Shown here piece by piece: positions 55,047-64,000 of a stretch of 64,000 nucleotides of DNA. This DNA comes from Mesaphorura yosii (taxonomy: Eukaryota > Arthropoda > Collembola > Poduromorpha > Tullbergiidae). The position numbers and the translations under genes are program-made. The stretch lies in contig WIXG01000019.1 in assembly GCA_009869945.1 (NCBI GenBank), positions 62,001 to 126,000 on the forward strand. The letters are read 5' to 3'. The notes under the pieces are model-generated. The model worked only from the letters and a program-made list of their open reading frames with translations, made no database searches and was not told the origin of the DNA. Each line of letters starts with the position of its first letter. Position 1 is the first letter of the stretch.

Positions 55047-58000
55047 TTATAGCGAAGGATCCAGATAGCAGTGGCCTTCGTTCTGGTAGCACCACTGCGG
55101 CTGCAGTCGATCGGCTCCGATTCCTCTCTCTACGAGGAACTTGCGAATTTCAATCATGCGGTACTCCAGCTTTTCCCAGTCATACGCGGGATTCGTCCAC
55201 AGTCTTTCGGCTAGCGCAGCAGCTCTGGGAAAGATTCTGCTATCTGCAGAGTGCTCGTCCGCCTGAAATCCACGAATTTGCGAATCTGCCAATTAGTCTT
55301 TAGAAATGCACGTCACGGTCGCGACATTTCCAAGCTGCTTTACGACTTACCTGCTCCGACCAGAGTTCCGCCGAGCCGCCCAAAATCAGTCCATCATTGA
55401 AGGCCTTCTCTGCTTCTGCCTTTGTACTCAGACTGGCGTAGATTTTGATTGGGTCGTTTGCATAAACTTGCTAAATTCAAATTAACATCGGCTTTCATTT
55501 CGCCAAACTAGAGGTGCATTTAAAATTACAACCTGCCATCCTTTGTAGGGCGAACACCTGCGCAAGAAAATATGCCAATGCCAATAGCTTATTTGTTCGC
55601 CTGCAAAGAAATACGAGTTTGGACTCTCACCAATTATTTGGCCCAACTCCAACCCAGCCTCCGAAACCTACAAAAGTAATAAGAATACGAGCCAAGCCAC
55701 TGAATAACGGGCAAGAAGAATTATGAATATTGCACTTATTTTACCGCAATCCAGGTACCAAGCGTCGTAGTTTGAGAAAATGACTCGATATTTCTTGTCA
55801 ATCAGCTTTGCAATTGATGAATCATCCGCTAGAAACACAAACCAGTCATAATCAGACAAGACGAATGTTATTGAGACGTGGGACCGCCTGCTTTTGCCGT
55901 ACTCACATTTGCTCCAAATCTGAATAACGTAGCGTAATTTGTCCAAGTATTTCTCGATGTATTTATCGTCAGTGATATCCGACGTCCAAAGAATTGCCGT
56001 CAAATCGTTGCCGTGATTCGCCTCCTTCAATAATTCGTAAGCTGCAAAATAAAATACGTGTAAAATGCGTGCTTCATTCAAGAACATATCCAAAGTTCAT
56101 TACGACTTACCTCGATGCTGAAACCGTCCCCACAAATCAATGAAACTCTCCTGACTGAGATCTTTCCCTTCCTTCCGGAGCCAGTCTCTGATCTCCGAAG
56201 AAGAGTTCCAGCAGTTGTAATTAATTTCATCTCCACCCATGTGAAAAATGTCTGAAATACCGCCACAAGTTAATTTTGAATATTTTGTGTAGGATGTCCC
56301 GAAATACTTAAGCACGAAATGAAGAACTACCTTTGTCAAATATGTCCAGAAAATCAGCATACAATTTCCCTAAAGTAAAAATCCTCGCTGAGCAAATTGA
56401 GCGCAGATACATTGAAAATATATTTACCCTTTGAAAATCTTACCCAAAATAGGGAACAAATGCTCATTGACCACGTTCAATTGTCCACACGGAGGCTCGA
56501 CGCAGTACTTTTGCCTATAAACGCAAGTTCTTTGAAATTGAGAAAAAACTTTGCTCTATTACATCAGGAAGCAAACAATTGTTGACTTGCTGACCATGGT
56601 TCCTTATTAATGCAGATGGCCAGATCTCCAAGTTCATTCGAGGAGCCCCACTGCCAGCCATTCCCTGAAGCAAAAAACGATCAAGAAATTAGGCAATTTT
56701 ATTCGGTCTGTGAGCCTCTAAATTCTGACCTGTGTGAGCGGGCTGATCGAATTCTGGAACGACCTTCACTCCTCGAACTCTGGCGTAGACAACGATATCC
56801 TCCATGTCTGCGACGCTGTAAACTTCTCGCCGCGAGTACGCTCCGAACTGTGTCAGCTAAAAGCAATGCGATGCAATACGCAATTAATTTTTAGCAGGAT
56901 ATGGCAGGGTTGAAATGGCTGAAAGGGGCGCGCGTAGCTTTACCCGCGGCTCCCGTTTCGAGTAGAACGGAAACGAGTGCGTGTCGGTGATGTGCCAGTG
57001 AAACATGTTGAGCTTGACGTACGACATGCCGTCGATGATTCTTTTGATGCTGTCGACAGAGTAAAAGTTCCTTGCCGTGTCAAGCATAATTCCTCTGTAC
57101 GGGTACGTCGGCTTGTCGTGCACGCTCGCCCTGGCCACGGTCGCCAAGCTCCCTGTGTCATCGTCGTACGCTATCAGTTGGATGAGTGTCTCCAGCCCAT
57201 GCCTGGCTCCAAAATACGTGCTCGCCGTGATGGCCACTTGAAGAATGTTCTGAAAGGTGAAAGGTGCTCCGAATTAAATTTTGATATTTTCGGAATGCTG
57301 TCGCATTAAATCTACCTTTCCAGGGTCATGGTGCACTGACAGCACGTATGCTTCGTCCGTCTCGAGCGTAAGTGTTTTATCTTTGTCGTCTTGGGGCCAG
57401 AGGCCTTTGACGGTTATGAACACTTTGTTTTTAGACACCGACTCGGTTCGTTCCACACTCTTGCCACTAGCTTGCTTCTGTAAAAATTTTGCGCTTGAAA
57501 GAATTCTCTTCCCTCATGCGGTTCGGTAGCCTGTCTTTTCTGTTTACCTTGTCCAGGTACTCCCTGAATATTCTCGTTCCTTCCTGGAATAGCCCAACAT
57601 TTCGCTCAACGTTCTCCGCATCCAGTTGGGTAAATCCAACGTTTTCGGGGTAAAACCGGAAGTACTCCCTGCTAATCTCAACTTGCCCGGTCGGTCGAGG
57701 TAAAATCGTTCCGTGCGGGTCGCAGTTCAGCTTGCCTGCAGTACAAACATGGCGAAACAGAAGAATAAAGCGAGTTAAAAAAAATTAAGGGCTCAACTGA
57801 CAAACTGCGACTGGCACGCCATGTTCTCCTGGCCCCAACTCCTTCTTCTCGAGTTTTACGCAGAGTTTGTTTCTGCAGACCCACGTCCAGGGCGAGGCGA
57901 ATTCAGCACCGTGACTAAAAGAAACAGGAACCATCGGATTCAATTCAATTCAGATTTCCTAATCACTTGATTCGATTCTTGCTTCAATTCTTACTCTACT

Positions 58001-58074
58001 GGGGATACTGATTCCAGCCCCATGCACAAGACCCAGACCACAATTGCCAGAATTTGAATCCATTGGAACTCCAT
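55047..58074 (-). CDS. GH20 beta-N-acetylhexosaminidase (chitooligosaccharide type), complete, 16 exons
   Basis: This is a secreted or lysosomal enzyme removing terminal GlcNAc from chitin oligomers or N-glycans. Exons: 58074-57995, 57914-57802, 57735-57548, 57477-57316, 57249-56944, 56856-56730, 56664-56595, 56514-56444, 56369-56331, 56251-56111, 56041-55907, 55828-55745, 55667-55631, 55557-55533, 55470-55351 and 55262-55047, giving 637 aa. A hydrophobic N-terminus (IQILAIVVWVLCMGLESVS) acts as signal. The domain shows YPYRGIMLDTARNFYSVDSI, LNMFHWHITDTHSFPFYS, VVPEFDQPAHTGNGWQWG and the catalytic Asp393-Glu394 in HMGGDEINYNCW. Late motifs are LWSEQADE and RAAALAERLW. GGSAELW replaces the usual GGEAxLW. 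Exon 14 is only 25 bp (CSPYKGWQ). A head-to-head paralogue begins 2.1 kb away. Confidence 0.95.
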
Positions 58075-60163
58075 TTTTAATTTTTCGCCTGGCACGGCAG
58101 CAGGCGACGCGAGTGATTATCGAATGCTTCGACAATTCGACTACACTGTTTCGCTTCGCGTTTACTCGCTGAGACAGAGAAATCAGCCGTGGGACAGCTA
58201 ATGATCATGTTGACATCACCAGCGTGTTGTTTTTATTTGTATTCATAGCTGTCATTCGAAATTTTTCCACGTCGCGTGTCCATTACGGCTGTGTCGTCGT
58301 TTAGGATGCGCGATCGCCATCCCTAAAAAGGAGATTTTAAAAGTAGCATCAGCATCATTACCATTAGCATGAAACATTAGCATTGCTAGGCGGCATTGCC
58401 ACTCAGTAGTGCCACTGCCAGTCGTGTGCAACACGTAAAGTCCCAAACTCAAAACCGGCTACCACCAGTTAAGTACAGAAAGTAAAAATTACAGAACCAC
58501 GGACCAATTTTCGGACTTGTCTTTTCTCGCGTTGCTCCGAAACAGACGACAAATTCGTATAAAGGTGGCACAGGGCGTAAGCGAATGAGTAAAAATGCTA
58601 TAAGAAGCAGGCAAGGGAAATCAATTAAACTTCAACTAGCATGCATTTCTTCATGGAGTACTTAATTTTGCGTTGAAGTAATTAACTTGGTGAAAGGTGG
58701 CAATCGTGCCATCAATCGAGCCTAATCAATTGATAATTAACACCAATTGCTTAATTACAGTCATTTCTCGGATTCGGATTAATTCGTTCATTTGATGAAC
58801 TTTTCTGTCGCTTGCGCGCATACGCGTGCGGTGGCACGGTTGTTGGTGGAATACAGTTGATTGCCTTGAGTGTTTGTTGGGGGTCAGTGGCCGCGCAATT
58901 TCTCAGGTGCGGTGGAATCTCAGGGTGAACAACTATTCGCTTTATTGTTTATGGCAGTGGACGCAGAATGCTGAAACAGCAGCAGTCAGGCAGTCGGGTC
59001 GTTGGCCAAACAGCACAGCAATGCAGAAACAAATTGTAACCGAGAGTAAAACTTAAATGAGCAGAGAGCAGAGACAATTCTGCTGCGACCAGGCTCGAGC
59101 TTCATCAAAATCGCATTTATCATCCTGCCTGCATGAAAGCAAGTTTAAAGAACCAGACATGAATACCAAAACCGAGTGCACGATTGTGCTTGAATGGGAA
59201 ACTTCATCACATCGTTAAGCGATTTAAATCTTTCACATGCGTGTGAATTTACTGCTTTTGGGGTATTTAAAACCGTTTCAAGAAAAGATGAGTCGAGTAA
59301 AAACTGCCACTTTATACAGTATGCCATTATTTTTAAATTTAATTTTGCCTGATGCCTCACAATTAATGCGAAGGAATGTCAACTCAGTTGCTCGCGGAGG
59401 AAAAGACAAAAGATTCCATGATCCGAGTTTGCGTGGCCGTTCGTCGGTGGTTTGTCATTGACTGGATCGGTGATTTATGATAACAATGACTTCAACTTGA
59501 AACCTGCCTGCCGAGACATTCTCTCCGTGTTTACAAACGCGTGACGCTGATCTTCTGATCCGAGTATGAATTTCATTCTGCGAAAGAGTACCTGTTTGAG
59601 GTGCTTAACTTCATTCAGGCGTGTCGCCATCACGTAAGTTGCACGGCCACGACGTGGCGGTGCGGAGTTCATGGATATTAAGCAGTTTATTAAATTAAGA
59701 GCCTGGGGACTCATCGCGGCTGGCTGTGGCCAGGGCAGAAAGAAAAGAAAAGTCGAGTGTGCAGGCAGCGAAGGGAAAACAGGATTTTTTGGGCGATTAA
59801 AGTTGTCTTGTGCGCTGAGGTCATTTAGGCGATGAATCTTGTTTCTTGTTTTTAGCAAAAAACTAAAGCGAGTCGGGTCCGTTGGCATCGGGGCCCAAGC
59901 AAACCAGTGCCTGCAGGAAAGTCCAAGAGAAATCAACGCGTCGACGCAAGATTTCTCAGTCCAACCCAACCAAGAAAGAAGAAGCTCCCATATTTTAATT
60001 ACACTTACGTCGGCTCAGACATTCGCCAGGGTGGACAACTGCCGCATTTCGGTTTCTGGGGCCTACCACCACCGTCGACAGCAGCGACTGAGCTGACACT
60101 GACGGCGTCCGTCAGTTAGTTAACTGTATTTACTCTACCTCTCGTTAGTTAGTGTAATTAAGT
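58075..60163. promoter_or_regulatory. Shared upstream region of the divergent hexosaminidase pair
   Basis: About 2.1 kb lie between the two start codons, with no supported exon inside. A TATAAA occurs at 58558-58563 on the plus strand, too far from the right gene's ATG to be its promoter unless a 5' intron exists. Shared control of the two paralogues is plausible but not shown. Confidence 0.4.
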
Positions 60164-62782
60164 ATGGATAAGATTAAGTTGTTAATGATCGTTGCGGCCG
60201 TCGCAACCTTTGCCATCATCTACCTCCCGACTGAATCTCAAGCCCAGTCGTACTTTCGGTAAGCCGCTCGCCCTCTTTGCCCAACTTCTTTTCACGATTC
60301 TCGCACGTATGAGCCCACCCGGTGTGGCGTGCCGTTGCCCGACCCCGTCTCAAAGTACCCCTCTCGAAATTCAACAGAATGCCCTCGCCCTGGACTTACG
60401 TCTGCAAAAATGGAACCTGTGCTAAAAAGCTGAGGTCAGACTCGACAGTCATTCAGTCGCTGGACACCTGCCGTCTTCGATGCGGACGCTTCCGTGCTAT
60501 CTGGCCACGACCAACAGGTGAAAAGCAACTTTCAACCTCAGGACCGCATGGCAAATTATTAATTGCATCTTGCAATATGGTTATCACGTCTCTCGCCTCG
60601 TCTTTCAGGGGACGTTGAACTGAGTCGAGTGGTCGTCCCGTTCAAGCCGCAGAATCTGCGAGTGCTTCCAGTCACCGCTCCAACTGACCGCATCAGGGAA
60701 CTCTTGAACCGAGTTGTCACCGACTTCCAATCCAATGTGCTCAAGACTCACCCCAACTACGTCGAAGGAGGGCCCAATCCCTTTGACAAGCAGTACGACA
60801 ACGTGATTGAAGGAACCATCGTCCAAGTTCAGGTGAGTGGCGGCTCCAAGTTCGCCCAATTCAGTTGTGATCTTGTACTTCCAGTAACAAGTAACTGATT
60901 TCAAAACACAGGTCACTGTCGACGATCCAGAGGAACGGCTTACGCTTGAGACGTCTGAAGGTTATCGAATTGACATCGAAACTCAAGGAAACACTGTGAC
61001 AGCCGAAATTCGTGGAGACACATTCTTCGGAGCTCGACATGGTCTGGAGACACTCAGCCAGCTCATCGCCTACGACGAGCAGAGAGACACAACTCAAATC
61101 ATTTCGGCTGGAGCAGTCATTGACAGACCGCTCTTCGCATATCGTGGTCTCATGCTGGACACATCAAGAAACTTTGTGTCCATCAAGGGAATGAAGAAAC
61201 TCGTCGATGGAATGTCGTACAACAAATTGAATACTCTTCACTGGCACATCACAGACTCGCATTCATTCCCATTCTACTCTCAGCGAGTTCCCCAACTGAC
61301 ACTTTATGGAGCTTACACCCCGGAGAAAATTTACTTCCCGGAAGAAATCAAAGACTTTGTGGAATACGCCCGCATCAAGTAAGCAACCCCAACGATTGTT
61401 GATCATTTTGACACTCGACACTTTGAACAAGGGACGAATAATTCCAACTAATTCTTAGGGGAGTCCGAGTTATTCCCGAGTTGGATGCTCCTTCTCACAT
61501 CAGCAGTGGATGGCAAGGACTGGAACGCAGTAACACCGTTGAACCAGGTACTAATACTTGCTGTAAGCGTTGACCTTAAATCCAGGATCCCGTGACGGAA
61601 TGGAGCAGGGTCTCATTCCTCATTCTCCTTTAAGGTCCAAACACAATTCAACCAGCTGCTGTCAGTGTGACGAGCGGAGGACCAATGGCCGTGTGTGTAA
61701 ACGCGGAGCCCTGGAACCAATTCTGCAGTGAACCTCCTTGTGGTCAATTGAATCCAGTCAACGAGCAGACATACCTCGTCTTGGGTAAGCCGGATTTATT
61801 TTTGTTTCTAAGTTGGATTTTTTTGAATGGAAGCCTGGCAGTTAATGTGATTATCATCTTTAGGCAAACTGTACCGTGACTTGTTGAGCGTGTTTGACAC
61901 TGACGCCTTTCACATGGGAGGAGACGATGTGAACTTCAACTGCTGGAACTCGAGTAAAGAAATCACCGACTTCTTAACCGCCCAACGACGCAACCGAACG
62001 GAGCGAGAATTCTTGCAGCTATGGGCCACCTTCCAGCGCAGGTAAGCTGAAGAATTACTTGCAATTATCTGATCACGGTGCAACTTTAATGTGCGATTGG
62101 TTTAGAGCGTACGTTGAACTCGTGCGTGCCGCCCGAGGCACTGAACTCACTCCAATTGTCTGGGCTTCCAACTTGCTCGTCCAAGAAAATATTGAGAACA
62201 TTTTGGACCCGGAGAGATACATAGTTCACTTCCGAAACAGCGGTCGCGATCGTTCGCTCGCCGCTATTCTTGACAAAGGCTACCGAGTCGTCTTTTCCAA
62301 TCGCGATGCGTGGCAGTTTGACTGTGGGTTCGGAGATTGGGTAAGAAAAGGAGGAGACTTGGGTTGTACTTGTCTGGTACTCGGGACTCGGAGCTATACG
62401 CTTGATTTATTTGCAGATGGGTGAGGGTCGTGGATCTTGCGGTGGCTACAAAACTTGGCAGCGAGTATACGATAACAATCCACTCCGTGTGATTGCTCAA
62501 CTGAATACAACCGAGGAAATTGACTTGCAACCGGGACAAATCATTGGCGGTGAAGCGGCGCTGTGGTCTGAGCAAGTCGACGAAATGGGATTGGAGGCGA
62601 AGGTCTGGCCACGAGGAGCTGCCCTTGCCGAGCGCCTGTGGGCGAATCCCTTCTCATCCTGGAGAGATGCTGCTGACCGGCTCATTCATCACAGAGAACG
62701 ACTCGTGAAACGTGGAATCTTTGCGGACCGCCTTCAACCAGAATGGTGCCTTCAGAATCAGGGACGCTGCTCATCAAACTAA
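60164..62782 (+). CDS. GH20 beta-N-acetylhexosaminidase paralogue with Asp-Asp in place of the catalytic Asp-Glu, complete, 9 exons
   Basis: Exons: 60164-60258, 60378-60517, 60609-60832, 60912-61378, 61459-61547, 61635-61784, 61864-62041, 62106-62340 and 62417-62782, giving 647 aa. The N-terminus is a signal peptide or anchor (LLMIVAAVATFAIIYLP). A cysteine-rich N-terminal segment (WTYVCKNGTCAKKL) precedes the GH20 barrel: FAYRGLMLDTSRNFVSIKG, LNTLHWHITDSHSFPFYS, VIPELDAPSHISSGWQG, HMGGDDVNFNCWNSS, IIGGEAALWSEQVDE and GAALAERLWANPF. In GH20 enzymes the last residue of HxGGDE is the general acid. Here codon 410 (61926-61928, GAT) is Asp. The reading frame is otherwise intact, so this is not a decayed gene. 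It may be slow, specialised, or a binding protein. AATAAA lies just after the stop near 62797. Confidence 0.95.
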
Positions 62783-63239
62783 ATTGCCAAACCATAAAAT
62801 AAATCATTTTTCGTTGCAGAAAGAAATATGACTAAAATATTAGGTTGCTGTTGAACGAGGAATTTCACCATAACGTATTCCACTGGGCAGATTTCTCACC
62901 AAGATTTCGTGCAATTAAATTATTTCACCCTTTTGTAATCCTGCAGCTTTATTCGTTCAAAACTTGCAAAACACCGACGGTTTTAGGAACTTTTCTTGTA
63001 TTTAAATCTAAGACATACATACCAAAGTGACTTAATCATTTTACATTTTCTTACTCAGTAGTAGAAATAGAAAATAAGCTTGTGATTTAAATTTGGGAAA
63101 CTCACCATTCGTCTTTGTATTCTAAACCTTAAACATACCTTACAAATAAATACAATGATTGTTAAGACCTAATCAAGTGTTGAAAACTAATTAAACTAAA
63201 TCATACAATGCCAGGCTGCTGACTGTTCAGCTTGATTGC
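62783..63239. other. Convergent 3' region between the right hexosaminidase and MAD1
   Basis: Both 3' UTRs lie here within 457 bp. It is AT-rich and has no coding sequence. Confidence 0.5.
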
Positions 63240-64000
63240 TTAATCAGAGTCAATCATAATGACGTCTTCCGGTTCGTCACTTTCTTCGTCCTCCTCGTCG
63301 ACGTCGCGGTCACCGCCTTCGTCGTGGTCGTCTTGTTCCTCTTCGCCGTAATCGTCTTCATCATTATCTTCATCTTCCTCCTGTTCTTCCTCACTGCTCT
63401 CGCTATCTCTCCCGCCTCGTTGCTGCAGCTCCTGCTTTCTTCTGCCTTGGCCTTGGCTTGGATATTGCTGCATTCGGGTGCCTCCCGTGGCCATTGAAAC
63501 TGATGCGGGAAGCTGACTTAACTGACCCTGGCCTTGGCTGCTAGAAGACTGGCTGAATCGTCCTCCATCTTGTGAGTAAGTGATTGTGACTGATGCGAGG
63601 AATGAAGGAATGGATCCTTCCCTCAGGAGGAATCTGTCAATGTCATCCCGAAAGTGCTCCAAAACAGGCGTCTCCAACAGCATCATGTCACTATTCTCGG
63701 CCTCCTGCGTTAATTGCACATAAATTAAATCAACGCAATGACAAGACTCAGAAATCTGTAACTATACGTATGCATTGATTTAGAATTCTGAACAAAAGCA
63801 AACGGAATTTAAGCAATGTACGCTTGGTAGCTGATTTAATTAACGTCACTTACTTGGAAAATGAACAAATCGTCGGGAGAGGTCGAACTGATGCTCTGGA
63901 GTCTGATTTGGGATTGAGGTTCACGGATAAGCGTCACGTAGAATCCGAAAAGCTTGGTGCAAGCTTGCTGCAGTTGAACGGTTTCATAATTGTATGCTTC
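63240..64000 (-). CDS. MAD1: Spindle checkpoint protein MAD1, C-terminal exons (partial, runs off the right edge)
   Basis: Mad1 is a coiled-coil protein at unattached kinetochores and nuclear pores that recruits and converts Mad2. Two exons are in the window: 64000-63854 (5' end outside) and 63704-63240. The first encodes ACTKLFGFYVTLIREPQSQI and DDLFIFQ, matching the RWD-like C-terminal domain (FGYxV...D..LxF). The second has MMLLETPVLEHFRDDID and LREGSIPSFLASVTI, matching the Mad1 end (LLETEF...QDSIPAFLSSLT). Human Mad1 stops a few residues later. This protein continues for about 125 residues of Ser/Gln-rich then strongly acidic sequence, ending DVIMIDSD. The Mad2-binding region lies outside. 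The identification rests on about 90 C-terminal residues. Confidence 0.82.

Overview
This is eukaryotic nuclear DNA, almost certainly from an arthropod and most likely a hexapod with a compact genome. Genes are split by short GT-AG introns (mostly 60-110 bp). The gene content is animal: Polycomb E(z), BLCAP, Mad1 and a B-type muscarinic receptor. The arthropod flavour comes from the mAChR-B type receptor, an HLH54F/Tcf21-type bHLH factor, and two chitooligosaccharide-type beta-N-acetylhexosaminidases. I cannot name the species. All gene models were spliced by hand from reading-frame continuity, GT/AG signals and matching intron phase. Every model marked complete has a total coding length divisible by three.

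Layout. Positions 0.8-1.7 kb (-) hold the N-terminal exon of a serine-rich protein, possibly RGK-GTPase-like. Positions 2.7-5.8 kb (-) hold GPATCH1, a spliceosomal G-patch protein. A gene-poor stretch of about 9 kb follows and leads into mAChR-B (14.9-22.8 kb, +), which carries a very large third intracellular loop. At 25.5-26.7 kb (-) is a small orphan membrane protein. At 29.4-32.8 kb (+) is E(z), the PRC2 H3K27 methyltransferase. At 33.4-34.1 kb (-) is a second orphan membrane protein containing a tandemly duplicated exon-plus-intron unit.

From 35.5 to 50.6 kb the window is a dense housekeeping block: ABT1/ESF2 (-), a PPP1R16-type PP1 targeting subunit (-), TMEM42-like (-), a Josephin deubiquitinase (-), BLCAP (+), UBA2 (-) and PIGK (+). 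UBA2 and PIGK are head-to-head across about 570 bp. An HLH54F-like bHLH gene (+) lies at 52.3-54.1 kb.

The right end holds two GH20 hexosaminidase genes arranged head-to-head (55.0-58.1 kb -, 60.2-62.8 kb +), then the C-terminal exons of MAD1 (-) at the window edge. The most interesting point is that the right-hand hexosaminidase has Asp-Asp where GH20 enzymes, including its neighbour, have the catalytic Asp-Glu pair.

The genes do not form one pathway. Recurring themes are SUMO/ubiquitin (UBA2, Josephin), chromatin and mitosis (E(z), MAD1), RNA/ribosome biogenesis (GPATCH1, ABT1) and chitin/glycan turnover (the hexosaminidase pair). No CRISPR array, rRNA, tRNA or intact transposon was seen.
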